Below, piece by piece: positions 12,086 through 25,900 of a stretch of DNA of 64,000 bases. This stretch comes from Neodiprion pinetum. Taxonomy: Eukaryota; Arthropoda; Insecta; Hymenoptera; Diprionidae. Within the stretch, counting starts at the first letter, position 1. Each line of letters starts with the position of its first letter. The stretch covers positions 35,083,089 through 35,147,088 of the forward strand of contig NC_060232.1 of the NCBI RefSeq assembly GCF_021155775.2, given 5' to 3'. The notes below the pieces were generated by a model. That model did no database searches and was not told where the DNA came from. It worked only from the letters and a program-made list of their open reading frames with translations. A program made the translations under genes and the position numbers.

Positions 12086-14957
12086 TCCGCGAATGCAACC
12101 CGTGTTTCAAAAGAGAGCTCGGACTTCGGAATACCTGGTGGCGCATAAAAGCCATTGACGACGAGGAGAGCCGCCGGTGGTATTGCAGGGAGTTTCATTG
12201 AGTCACTCAACGAGGAGGCCTTGCTTTCATAATTGCGCAATGTCGCGATATGCTGCAGGCCAACACAATTGCAAGATGGGAACTTCAGAGTGAGGGGGGA
12301 TCATTGCTGTCGAAGGATATACATTGAGGTATTGCTTACGTCGCACGTTGTGCCGTTGCTTGCCGGGAATACCAAACGCTCTTAACAACCACACCGCTTC
12401 TTCTCTTTTGACACACTGTCATTCCCAACGACTTTGCCTCCTCGGTCCAACGCTTCTTATATGTATAACATACTGGCACAATTTAATGCGCTGCACTTGT
12501 TCTAGTTTCGCTCTTTGACCCATATAATTAAATATGTACAAACAATCGTCATGCTTTACATGCGTTCTATATCAAACGGCCATCGTCACTCTTTCGCAAC
12601 GTTACTCTGTGTCCGTCTGTGCCGTCGCGGAGAGTCGTTGGGTCGTTAAAATCGTATTATCAACTATGATTCGACTAAGGTCATCCTTATTCAACGGAAG
12701 CGTTGTTTAATATGCGGTGGACAGAGGTGACAGTCTGTCGTATATTTCTTCAGTGGTCTTGGTGACAAATTGCGTGTATTGACCTCCTACTTATACTCTA
12801 TGCTTTAGTCGACTTGCAATCGTCTTACCGAACGGATATTCCGGAAATTTGTAGACAATGCTTATCAAATTTGTATTGCACTTGGCTTCGGACATTTATT
12901 TTTTCTTTTTTACACACAATAAAGCAATTTGTAGATAATGCGCGAAACCACCTGTGTAACAGCTACTCTTCTACTCACAGTCAGTAATTTCCTTCCTTCG
13001 TGAACTTTGACGAATTGAGCAAAACCGTGCCATCGTGTAGTTTGGAATCTAGCGCAACAACTGAAAATTGCAGCTGCGGCTGAAGCAGCTGCCGTTTAAA
13101 TTACGAGTAAAACATTCGTCTAATGGTCGTGGTAAGTTAAAAAAACGTCTATACCTACTTGATGAGAAGTAGAAGATGAAGCTGAAGCAGCGGTCAAACT
13201 TCTTCACTACCTTGTTCGAATAAACGTTAGAACGTTCAGCTGCTAGTTCTGGCTGCTGGCTTCAGCCTCGTGAGTAGAAGTACAAAGTTATTGGGAAACG
13301 TGTGAAATACGGTTATGCGGATAGTTGTGGGTAAAAACGTTTGGTCAGAGAAGCGTTGTGCAAACGTCGTTCACGTTTTTGTACTTTTGGCATATATTCG
13401 CTCGTGTACTTGAAAGTAAATTTCATTGACATCGTTTCACGCCGCGGTATGGAGCAAACTACTTTGGCGCTATATACGTGCCTCGAATCTTCGACTTATC
13501 GTACGGACAAAGATATATTCCCGTACAGCTGTTATTTCGTGTTACATTGTTCTGGTTCTAGCAACACGCGTTTAGGGAACAAGTGTCGTCACGTCATGTC
13601 TTGTTGTTACACCGTCTGTCAGACATTCGCGGCACGTTATTGAGCTGTAAAAATACTCGTTTGCGTCAACTTATATACGTATTCAAACTAACGAATAGAA
13701 TTCAATGCCTGTTGAAAAGTTCGGTTTCTGCATGCGAAAAAGATTCGTCGTTCGACTCAAAGTTCGGAAATCTTTTTCCGCTGACTGTTCACGCGTTGCA
13801 AAACTTTTTATCCGAAGTAACACGAGATGGCTCGAAACTGCAGGTACCCGTGAAATTTCTGTTGGTCATATTTTCGATTTCGTTATGTCGTTGGCGGGTT
13901 GTATTATCCAACCTAACCGAGCTGTCTTAAGGCGCGGGTATTGTTCCCGTGATATCATTAGTTGGAGCACGTTGTCGGCATCCTGTCTCCGCTTGTTGAC
14001 TACCGTATACGAAAACTTGTCAACTTTGTCACAGAGAAGTTAGTCCCACCTGTATGACGTTCCCGGGGATCTATACTTGCAGAAATTACCGAACGTCAAC
14101 TCCATTATATACATAGACAAGATTCTACAGTCGACTTGTAGAATTATCTATTTGTAAAATGCACGGCAATATAATAGCAGTAAGTTAGCAAATTGTTACT
14201 AACGGGAAAAAATGATGTCTTGTAGTTACGAACGTAGATATGTTTTGACATTTAATTTCGAATAGTATGTCACATTGTTATACCGCGTCTCGTAACGACG
14301 GAAAATTTTTTGATTCTTTCTTCCTTCGACCTCGATCGAAGAAAGCAGCGTGGGTGTTATAGCTGTGTATAATACAGGAATAAGAAAGTTCCACGCCTGT
14401 TACCTTCGCACCTCATGATCGGCATGCCAATTCCCCGGGTGACGTGAACCGAATATTTTTTCTCATCGCCCTTTTGACGCAACGACGAAGACTACCCCGG
14501 CACCGGCGGTTTCGGCATAATTTTTCGTTTACCCAAGAAAATTCAGGGGATGAAGTATAGGGAATATCATTCCCGGTGTGTGTGATACGCTTCCGCGTTT
14601 ATATACGCCGTAAAGTAGGTTGACTCTTCCGACGAGGGGGGAAAGGAGCCTATAAAACGCTGACACAGGCGGCAGTCGCCAACTAAAGAAACACAAGTAC
14701 ATTACCAGCTCAAAGTGCTTTGCAGGTACCGCGCCACCCACTGTCGCTAATACTCTCCACCTCCTCCTCCTTGTCGCAGAAGGTAAGACGAAAAGGCAGC
14801 GCAGATCAAGCCGAACGGGAGAAACAGAGATGAGACGAGGAAAACTAGGGTAAAAAAAAAGAAGGAAAGACAGACAAACCCAGATAGAAAACATGAAGAG
14901 GGCGCTGAGGAGGGAAAAGGACTCGAACACTTCGCGGATGTACAGAGTCACCTACCC

Positions 14958-15004
14958 TTCTTCTTTTTCTTCTTCTTCTTCTCCTCCTCCTCCTCCTCCT
15001 CCTC
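14958..15004 (+). repeat. (TTC)n then (TCC)n tract
   Basis: TTC repeats pass into about seven CCT repeats. Polypyrimidine on the plus strand. Confidence 0.85.
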
Positions 15005-17254
15005 GTGTTCAACCCCTTTAAGCGTCGGTGGTAGGGGTTTGAGGAAAATTGTGTCAGGTTTAAAACTAGGTCTCCCTTAGCCTCCCGGTGTACGGTACGT
15101 TGGCGGACGTCTTACGCCCCCGTATACATATATACGTGTATACTGTGACACGGTACTTTACCGTCGCGACGTTTTGTCTGAGGGTTTTGGCGCCTGGGGC
15201 CCTGTACACACGTACAACACATACAGCCGCGTAGCTCGTATGGATATGGATCTTTTCCCGCGTCGACGACGACGATGCTGGCGCCAAACGTGAAACGAAG
15301 ATGCCGAAAAAGTGGGGGAAAAGTGGTGGTAGAGAGAGTTTTATTGCCTGGGTTATTCGTCTTATTCGTCAAAAACCTTTTTCCCAACTCCCGGTCGTAC
15401 AACGTTAAGTAAAATTGCACGATATGTGGAAAGCTGTTGAGAATTTCTGTACAGGTGTGCACAATATCCGACCGACCGACGCTTTTCTGCATGTCAGAAC
15501 ACCATTGATTTACAGCATGAGTTCACATTCCGCAGATGCGCCTTGATTCTTTGTCGCCTACTCGGCCGTTACGAAATGTTGTCCGGTGTTACGATAATTT
15601 ATGCTGATGTACGTTGATATCGGTACTAATTGTTCTGATGATGACGTCTGAAACGCGTCAATAATTAGGATTAAACACGTGGATTTACGAGACTCCGAAT
15701 TGTATCGGCTTTACAGGACGGAGTATAATATTCCACTCCTACGTTTAATCTCGCTCTTTGTTTCGAAAATAGATATTAAAGTATGCCCACTGTTGTAGAG
15801 GTCTCGCTTTCTGGTGCTGCTGCGGCGTTGTGAGAATCGAAACGACGTTCGCGGTTCAATCAGGCGTACACGAATTGTTTGCTGTACGAAATGCGGGGCG
15901 CATTGTGTTTCAATGCGCCACGTGCATGGTGTAACCATCACGTTTCCATAACGCGCGTGAGTGATCGAATTTTTCATAACGATGTTGGAATCACAGCTTC
16001 GACCTTGTTACCGTGAATTAACGACCGTATGGAGCTACTGGCTATATATTCCACCGTACGGTCTCGTATCGTCATGAATAACGCTATGCGTGAAGAAAGA
16101 GGAGAGAAAAATGTTAAGCTGTGAAAAGTGAACGTCTCTCGTTACAGGCATCGGTAATTCGCTGGTCATAATCTTTATTGAACAAAACCAAACGTCACGA
16201 TTTCACATTCTATGTCAGGGGCTTTTTTACTTACATTTACTTTTCTCCAATCACGTGATTTCCCCCCCTTTAAGGAGCTAGAGGGGAGAGGGGGGGGGTA
16301 CAGCTTGGGCGGTCTAAAATTGGACCTATTTTTAGATTTTTTTTTTAGTAAAATGAAAACAAATGGTGCACTTTCAGTTTCAGAGATTTATTTTTTTTAT
16401 AGTTTCAAGAACATTTTAGAATTTTTTTTTTTATTGAAATTAATAGTCAAATGGTGGCATGACGCATGTAAGTAGCGAACGACCACGTTGTCAATCCGGT
16501 GGCGCGGATTCAATTTCTATCCGATCGACTTTGAAATTTGTACATAATCTGTGTAACTTGTTTATCAATTCAAGCTCGTGGCTAGATTTTTGAATTTCAA
16601 TCCCGACATTCTTTTATAACAATTTTATGCAACAATTTTTTGGTCGATGAATGAATTTTAATGTTCATAATTTTATTTACTCGAATCAAATTTTTTTTTA
16701 AACATTTAGGCTACGAGGTCGAACCCAAAAAGGTGTTTTTAATTCTGAAAATTTTTTCTATTTGTTGTAAGTCGGACAATGATGTCAAGAGATGAGCCAC
16801 CGCGAAAGCCTTCGAATTTGGAGCCAGTCGCTACTTAATTATAATGAAAAAATTTCTAAATGTTTTACAAACTATAAATAATAAAGCCCTGAACTAAAAT
16901 TGCTCCAAGTGTTTTAATTTTCTTAAAAAAAAGCTCCTAAAAATAAATGTGATTTTTTCTGTTATCGCTACAAAATATCGCATCATCGATAGTATTTCAT
17001 TTCCAAAATTTCTTCACGTCGTTATTCAAATCAGCAGATGAATCGACTCGAGCTTATCTGAATGTCAGATTAGTCGATTGTTTATTATCGAGTGAGTCAG
17101 TTTGTTTATGCGGCTACAGAAGCATTATAAGTTAGGTATCTACAACAAAAGCTGTTTCAAATGTTTTCTCAACCAGTCGTGGCAATTGACGTTCCTTGTC
17201 TCTTTGTCCGTAAAAACGCGTATCTGTGCGCCATTATCTACTCAACATTATTAA

Positions 17255-17256
<2 letters not shown>

Positions 17257-17318
<62 letters not shown>
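17257..17318 (+). repeat. (TA)n microsatellite
   Basis: About thirty TA units, the longest TA run in the window. Length is likely to vary between individuals. Confidence 0.95.
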
Positions 17319-17321
<3 letters not shown>

Positions 17322-17891
17322 GTTCCACTCGAGAAGCTTGAAACGAGAATAATTTCTACCGCACCCTGTATCTTAATTTTTCTCGAAAAGCCTTAAGAGC
17401 GCCGATTGTGAAATAAATCCTCGTTAGCTGTATTTCGTTTAGTTACGTTACGAACCGAGGTTCAACGGGTGGGAGTGAATAAATCGTTGTGCAACCAGGC
17501 TTGCTATACAAATCGATCTTTGTTACACACATGCGGCAAACCGTTTCCAAATGATGTTTCGCAATGATCACCTCCTGTCATTTTGTGCAAACTCATGCAT
17601 GATTTTACCACCGGGATACAAATTTTTGCTTATAAATGTTTCTCACGATCTTACCAAATCCGTCTTCACATATCAGGCTATAGGATTCCAAACAAATTCA
17701 AAGATAATAAATAAAAATCAGATGTTTTTGCCTCTGGAGCACGTGTGTGTATATGTATATGCAGGACAGTATTCCACAGGTGCTGGGATTCTTTACACAA
17801 TCCCGTTTCGAAAGATCTGTTAGACATAAAAGTTCGATGGCTTGATTCCAAAGCTTATTTTTATTATACACGTGTACGTATACCTAGAAAT

Positions 17892-17966
17892 TATATATAT
17901 ATATATATGTATATATATATTGTTATATATACATATATATATATATATATATTGTTATATATACAC
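17892..17966 (+). repeat. Duplicated TA-rich unit
   Basis: The word TATATATTGTTATATATACA occurs twice, about 33 bases apart, within TA repeats. This is a small tandem duplication inside a microsatellite. Confidence 0.8.
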
Positions 17967-18883
17967 AGTCGTGGCATACTATGTTCGGAACTTTAAATCT
18001 CTCAGCCTGATTCTTAGTCGATAGATACACATCAGCTACAGGTATTTACTTTTATCAATACTCGCTCATTTTATAGTACGAGGACTGATTATTTTTTCCT
18101 TAGAACGAAATGAAAACGGATCGCTTTTTTTCGGCTATAAATTTTCGAGAAAATACAACTGCCGCAAGAGACTTCTCGATATTTCGTATCAAATTTTTTT
18201 TCTTCCGTCATGTTTAATTTGTACATACAAATTACTCTTTAGGCATACAATTGTATCGTATATTCATACAATCAACGTATACTCATCCTATGACGTGTGG
18301 GATATGCATAATGCATATATAACGTAGCCGGAAAAATGACTGGTCCTCGTTTGAGATAAATGAGTGTTTTTTTTTTTTTGTCGTCATTTCGATACGCTTC
18401 AATTCTTGTATGAAGTTTCATCAGAATGTAACATGTAGGCATATGTCAATTTACTAAACATTTTAACGGATAAACTGACAATAAAGTTAAAAAAATTTCT
18501 ACATAGATACAAGTACACTTCACATCGTAGGTATGTAACGCACTCTCTACTCCGTTATAACTAGAAGCACTCAGCGTTGATTAATTTTATAGCGTCATTT
18601 GAAATACGCAGGTATATACATGATCGTATGTAATGTGTATGCATACATACTTTAACTCAAAGTTAATTAAGTGCAAAGTCAACTCCTTCGTAAAGGCGGC
18701 TTAACTCCGACCGACTACGGTCACGGATTTTTCCATAATAATAATGACAATAATAATCGAGGTCTTGCATGTATGTCATGCGGAAAATATTAAAGAGCTA
18801 GAGGTTCGTACGAATAGGATAAGAGACGAACGCTACCGCTGTGTGATTATAAAAATATCGCTGAGAATAAGATAAGGAACAAG

Positions 18884-18914
18884 TATGTATATATATATAC
18901 ACACACACACACAT
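18884..18914 (+). repeat. (TA)n(CA)n microsatellite
   Basis: GTATATATATATAC passes into (AC)7-8. Confidence 0.85.
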
Positions 18915-21186
18915 TATATTCATACCCTTGTATATAAGTATATATGTATACGCATAAGCCATAAAGAGAAATAGCGCGGAGCGTCATAATATCAAGACTA
19001 TCGCTCGATCTTAAGAAGCTAACTTCATTCCATCACATTCGCTATATAGGGTACCCGTCCCTCGGGCCGTTGGACCCGTTCTTTATTCCCTTATCTCTCC
19101 TGGTTCCAACGTCGCTTCTCCGTTGTTTCTTCGTCCCTTATTACGCAAGGGACCCTCGAGGACGACGAATAACGCTGCAGAATCGCGGCTGATGAAATAG
19201 ACTCGAGGCTGAAAGTTAACTCCGCGTTTACGTTCGGCTGTAATTGGGAAACGGAAGTGAAACTCGCCAATTATTGTGAGAAAATTGTTGAGGGTAATTG
19301 ACTTTGAGATAATTAAAAAAGTGCTACGCGTTAGTCGATCGCTGACGGTGACTCCTGATCACCTTTCCGCGGTTCGAGTCGATTCCATTATCAGCCAAAG
19401 CGGTGGTCGATATCGTATTGGAAAATTTTACCATCACGGTACATTCGTACACACGGTAAAAATTTCGAAGCATTATCTTTCACAGTTCAGACTCACCGAT
19501 CGTTCCAACGAATCGATTACGCATTAATCGACCTCTCGTCATACCTGATAAACGACCTTTTCCCGAGAACTCTAAAAAACTGAATCAAGGAGTGAATTTG
19601 ACTGAATAATTTTGACACATAGTCGCGCATATACGTCATGTAACAATTTTTCTCTCAATGAACGCGTTGAAACTGTGCTGCAAGAGGTTCGAATCTATAA
19701 CGATCACGTTTCCGAATAATACACACCTTATGTTATAACCTATACGAGTCGTACAGTGAACGGTATCATTTCTGCATGTTTCGTGTTTCGTGTCGGGTTT
19801 CAACGTTACCTAGTTACAGTGGGGGCATATCACCCGGGTTAATGGATCGTCGAATTCGATTCCAATTCATACCTGCCAACAATATCACGTGCAGGTTTAA
19901 CCCTGATGCGCAGTCGTTCGGTTCATCCGCAATTCGATAAATGTCCCCGTTGCTGCCTATCTCGACTGCCCCTCGCTCTTACGACTTTTATGCTGAACAT
20001 GCACTTACTAATTACGGTTTTCCATTGTTACAGGTAAGTTCGAAACACCGCGCTGGCGATAACTTGGAATTTGGATGAGTGTGTGATTACCTTTCACAAA
20101 ACTCGGAGGTGAACGAAACGGCGGTGCTGCTGTTTATTGGAGCTCGGACTCACCTCGTTCGAACTCATTATCGTCAGGTATAACGACTCGTGGTAATCGA
20201 ACGCTTGGAAGGTATACGTAAAACACACTTCATTTCTATATGAACAGTTGGCGTCGTTGTTAGGTGTCTTGAAAAACGTGACAAAAATTCACGACAATAT
20301 GCCACGAGAATAATAATACTACGTGTATATTAAATACGTTCGCGGTTTATTGAACAACGCCGTCTATTACTACAGGATTACTGTACGTAAACGACCGGGG
20401 GAAGCCACAGTATCCTGGAAACGTCTGGACGCTCTGTTATTGGCTTTGAGAATTTGTTCCGACGTCAGAGGAAACACAGAAATGCGTCTGTTGTCGGGTG
20501 TTACTGGTCAAGTAAAATATTTCCTTGAAGCGCAAAGCGGTTGTAGTGACAAAATGCAACGTTTTGTTTTATTGTTCATTTCGCAATTTAGCGTATTAAT
20601 TAAAAATAAAACCAAGAAGATTTTGTGTCGAGAAATTTGTCACAGCCTTGGATGGTATTTTGATGAAAATTAGTGATAAGGATTTGCACTCCTTTATGCA
20701 GTGTGTCAGTTTTATTTCAATTCGGCGACTTCATATTTCCACTACATAATATCCGTCTGGTATATCGATCCATTCGTTGAAACGAGCCGTTGAGAAACCA
20801 TTTTTTGAACGCTCCTCAATGAGCACCGAATAACCAAAATCGTTTTACCCACGTATCAAAGTTCTCCAAGTTTTTCAGAAAATTAAAAATTTTTCTTTCA
20901 CTCATACTAGATTCGCACAATCTCTGGGGTTTGTTACATTATTGTCCACTTATACGGGGGATGGATTCGTTCTACCAATCAAATAACGCCACGTAATAAA
21001 TCGGCACCCTCGGATCCTCTCAATGTTTAGTTAGGTCGCATCCCCATAATTCACAAGCGGTGTCGATGCATTTATCCGCAATGTTTGACTCACCAGAAGT
21101 ATACATATGATGCAGGGGTATTTTTTATTTTTGCGCATTTCGGTTATGTAGTTATCGTTTTCTCATTTAAAAGAAATGCAGTAGCA

Positions 21187-21226
21187 AAAAAAAAAAATAA
21201 TAAATAAATAAATAAATAAAATAAAA
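21187..21226 (+). repeat. A-rich (AAAT)n tract
   Basis: A run followed by five or so TAAA units. Confidence 0.85.
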
Positions 21227-22932
21227 AGCAAGATGGAAAGTTGCAAGGCACCTTTTTATGCCCCGCAAAATTAACCGTTGCTATTGTATTCTATTATTAA
21301 TTATACAGCTGAACCGAGGTGCGTGCAGTAACGTCGTGCGGAAAAATTTGCACAAGCCTCTTGTAAAATTCAAACTACATTACGTAAGTGCAACGTGAAC
21401 GCATTTTGCGAGTAGGTGGTCTTGCAGTTACAGTCAGCCGCCAGCCGAGCTCGATCGCCTTCCACATGCTCGCGGAGTCGACGATTCCCTATCTGTTCCG
21501 GGTTTTTGACCTAGTTCTGTATTACCGACCGAGCACCGCCGAATTCAAAACGACTCCGAGGTCCACCCCTAGGTGGCGCCATGCGTTCCGAACACGACGA
21601 ATGTCTTTCGGAACGGTGGATTGACATGACCGTGCTTTGGTCGAAACTTATCGACCTGGTTTGACGACCTGTCGGCAATGCCTCTGTCACGTTCTGCGTT
21701 GAGTGATGAAAAAAATGTTTAAATTGAGAGAAAAAAGTATTGACGAATCTTAGAGAGTAGTGTATTAGAACTATTTATTGTGAAGGGTCTTCAGAGTTTT
21801 GTGGAATTATTATTGAATTCTTTGAACCGTCTGGAAAATATCTAAAAAATTATCGCGAAATCTTTATACTATTTTGAAATTCAGGGATAATTATTACTAA
21901 ATATTCAGTCACGGCTGTTCAAATTCATTCATATTCAACGTTGATAATTTTAGACAGTTAAAAGTAAAGAAAAATAGTGGAATTATTTTTAGAATATTTC
22001 CATTATCTGCAGTTTCGTAGATGGGCAAAAACATCTTGTTAATGAAAATGTATTCCAATTTTTTTCACAACACCCCCGATTAATTGTAGAATATTTTGTG
22101 CCCCGTGATCCTTTGTGAATTTGGACAACACCACCAGCGGTTTCTAGAAGCCGCAAAACCATGAGTCAGAAAATTTTGAAACTGAAAAGTTTACAACAGT
22201 CCTAAATACAAGCAGCAAAAAGCCGAAGTACACAGAACGCTTCGAATCTCCGGTGAGCGTCAGGACGTCCAGGGAACTCGAGGAATTTACAGGGAATTTT
22301 AATTCTCTATAAAATATGCAGTGTCATTTCTAAAAATACCTATATTTTTCTCTCCATTTTTTACAGACATCTGTATTATTGACTTGAGTTTCGGCCTTGC
22401 TCTTCGGTACGCTGTAAATTTTTTTTCCAACATCGTACGTATGCACATTTGTCGTTTCATTTACCTGGTCCGGACGGTTCGAATATCTCTCGTGACAATT
22501 TCAATTCTTTCTACCAGTGACGCGATCTATGTCTTACACTGTTCTTCAGTTAGTGAATTTACATAATACCGATTTTCTTAACTTGTAAAAATATTCCGTA
22601 CAGGCTCCAAAAAACTTGGAGAATTTTCAAGGAATGAAAATTTTGAATTTCTAGCTGTTTATTGATGCCCTGAAAGATATACTTATTACCAATAATATAT
22701 TACCAATAACATATATATATATATACCAATGTGCCAAATTAGTCGAGAATACAACTCAAGCTGAAACCCCCTTCGGTCCGATCGTGCGGATATATAATGA
22801 AATCTGGATTTGGCAATGGCTCCGACCCGTCGTTGATGAAGGGGTGGGTGGACGGGGGGGAGGCGCCCTGTTTTCGCACACAGAGAAAGGCCCTCGCTGA
22901 AACGATTGGTGTAGGTGTAGTGTATATACATA

Positions 22933-22935
<3 letters not shown>

Positions 22936-22980
<45 letters not shown>
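22936..22980 (+). repeat. (TA)n microsatellite
   Basis: About twenty-two TA units, uninterrupted. Confidence 0.95.
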
Positions 22981-22983
<3 letters not shown>

Positions 22984-25900
22984 AAACGAGCGCGCGCGGT
23001 GCTTCGTACTTTAAAGAATTAAAGCTGCCCGTGGTATTAAATTATTAATACTCTCCCCCGGGGTTTTTCAAAGGGAGGGGGGAGAGCGAAGCTGGGGGCA
23101 TCGCCCCGGGGGTCCTACACCCCCTGCCATGCGGCGCAACGCGCGTCTGCACCGCTGCTGAAATGCACGTACGTATCTCAAGCCTACACGTCGAGGAGTA
23201 CTCTCGTTATATACGTATACGCGCATTCGGACGCACACAAACGAAAACGTAATGAACGCGCGCATATAGGATGCAGGGCGGCGAGAGATGGAGAATGTTG
23301 GTGTGCGTGCAGGATATACAGCAGGGCGGGAAGGGGGAGGAGGGAGACCGCCTATCTCCATCGCAGGCTGTATCTGACGCGTTTCAGAGAGCCGGCCATG
23401 TGCGGCTCAGCTGTGTATCAAATCCTAAAATTACCACTACCATCAGACTCTTTTTTTCACCGTCTGCATCTCTTTCGGTCGTTGTAATCGCAATTGAGGA
23501 GGTTGATTCGAAGAAAATTGATGATTTTTTGAAAATTTATTGCGGCGTGGTTGTACATTGAGCATTTGTTGAATGTTTATATGTATAGTACATTCGTAAA
23601 CTACGAAGATCTCATCAAACATGCAAATACAGGAAATAATGAAATTTTAAACAAAAGCTTGTTTTGTTAGAATTATCGATGCTGCTTCGTTTTCTTTTCG
23701 TTGTATATTGTTGAACATCTGGTAAATTGGTTGGACTTCATTCTATGACGACTGATGTTGATCACAAGAATATTGTATATTATAAAAATTCATTGAAACA
23801 CTTTTTTTTTCTTCTATCGCGTTGCCATCGTCAAGTTTTTAATTTGAGGATCGTGAACAGATATTGATTATGATCAACAAATTGTAACATTAAACCGACT
23901 ACTTAAATAATCATTTCTATTTCTGAGTTTATTTTATTTTTTTTTTTTCATTCAAGGGTAAATATTTCTTTTGTTCGTGTCTTCTACTCCAAGGTGTGCT
24001 TATAACGGCTTAGTTTGACAATCAGATTATTCCGTATGATGAGCGGCTATTTCGTATGTAATTAGTTAATCACTTTGAGCCATTTCTGCGGGCAGAACCG
24101 TTATACTAAAAGCAAACACTTAGGTATTCCGGGATCCAAGAATGACCGACGTCAATTCGCCCAACAATTCTCATCGTGACTTTTATTATCGGACAAAAGT
24201 ACGAACGCAATTAGGCATTTACCTGCACTTCCGTTAGGCTTATTATACCTGTGTTCACTTGCGGCGGACACCAAGGTAAACCGGCTGCCGGTTACTTTTT
24301 GGCCTTGATTCTTTGGTGCTATAAGCTGCATTTTGAAATTAGACTCACGAGCTTTGTGAAGAAATTCGCTTGAAAACAAAAAAAAAGTTCAAATTACTAT
24401 CCGCAAATAATTTACGAGCTTTCGTTAAATTAAACCGTACTAAAACAGTGGTAAGAATTGAGCATTTATAATATCGTACGTAAATTATATATAATGATAT
24501 GTAGCTGGAATTGAAACTGTGAAAATTTCGATTTAGTAAAGATGACGAATGGATCGTATTGTATATGAACATAATTGGCATTTCACAGGTTTATGTGCGA
24601 ATAAAATCAGTGATGATGATAAATTGGGAAATTCACTCACAATCGAATTCATCGGTGTACCTACTTTGAATTCAAGATACATAAAACTGAAAGAAGTGAA
24701 AACAGTGGGTAGCCGCAAGCCTCGAGCTTTCAGAGAATTACATATTTATTGGACATCTTTATAGAAGGGTGAAGAAATTTTCAAGGAATTTTTGTTCAGT
24801 TATAACTCTCTAAGGGGAATTTTTTCATCACACAGTTTCATTACGGCAGATAGTCAGTCGTTTGAAGTATAATCAGGTAAAAGTCGGAGACTCTGATCTT
24901 TCATTACCCGCAGCTAAAAGTAAAAGTGGGTATCGTAATGTGTTCATCGAAGGCCTTTGAAGTTCGGCAAGATAATAACTTTGTATAACGATCTATAATT
25001 TTCGATAAAATTAACAATATCGCAACAATTTAATTCGTCATGCTTGATAATTGACGCGTTGAGCTTAAATTGTTTTTGTGCAATTAATTGTGTACGATAA
25101 TCGAAATAACCAACCAACAACCGAAACCATATCTTGACTGCGTTTGAATAGAATTGTGAATAAAGCTATTGAGCAAGTAATATTTATGAGAGCAGAAAAA
25201 TTTCAAGTACCATCGTTCGTTGATATCTCCTGCCTCTAATCTGACTTCGTCAAACGCACCGAGCAGGTGCAATTATTCACCTTGAAAAGGGTTTAATTCA
25301 ATCTTGAGAATACTTTGATCATTACGATGGAAGCAGAGAGCGCGAGTATGCGAGAACTTGTCGTGGATACGGTAAAAATAACGCAGCCATCGCGGCGCCA
25401 TTGATATGCAAGAGGGCTAAAAATCCACTGCCACATCATCACACGTGGCAGATTCGCGTATCATATACATGTATGAAGTATTCCATGCCAACTCGACCGG
25501 CCGCCAACCCTCACCGTCTTCGGTAAGGTCGCAGAAGTTTCGTATTTTCTATTGCGGTTTTAGATGGTTTGTGCCAGAAAAAAAAAAGTAGTAACAATAA
25601 TAACGCACGAAGTCGTCAAAATAATCGGTAAAAAATAAAACTTTTTTATCAACGATTTTTTCGCACGACTGACGGATGTTTGAATATAAACTAGTGCAAA
25701 AATAAGACAACTTTTTAACTCGAGATGAAAAAAAAAAAAAATTTAGTAATTACTTTTTCGATCCCCGAATCGCTATTTTAAAGTTCACGCAAAATCGGCG
25801 TCGTAGTTGGCACGGAATGCTCCATGTATGAATTTATTTACTGGGTGCAGGGTCACCACGACAACTAAACTACATCCCACGTACCCACGTCGTACACAAT

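Larger units (their letters stand above)
10579..17256. other. Non-coding stretch
   Basis: Contains the palindrome at 11919, the TA run at 12044 and the pyrimidine tract at 14958. Two overlapping frames of 112-115 codons at 13583-14043 show no domain and one begins without a good start context. Around 16216-16891, CAGGGGCTTTTTT and AAGCCCTG could be worn ends of an element, but the flanks do not match. Confidence 0.55.
17319..22935. other. Non-coding stretch
   Basis: AT-rich, with simple repeats at 17892, 18884 and 21187. The 116-codon frame at 20323-20673 has no recognisable domain and normal AT-rich composition, so I do not call it a gene. Confidence 0.55.

Noticed and set aside
13583..14043. 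Two overlapping frames of 112-115 codons
   Set aside because: Different frames over the same bases, no motif, and no codon or splice evidence favouring either.
14529..14951. 140-codon minus-strand frame with hydrophobic stretches
   Set aside because: It reads polypyrimidine and GA-rich sequence; no start context or domain supports it.
16216..16891. Possible hAT element with CAGGG tips
   Set aside because: Only about ten bases pair and the eight-base flanks differ (ttctatgt and aactaaaa).
19686..19697. GGTTCGAATC-like words resembling a tRNA T-arm
   Set aside because: No matching acceptor stem, D-arm or anticodon arm around it. The similar words near 298 and 41,459 also fail.
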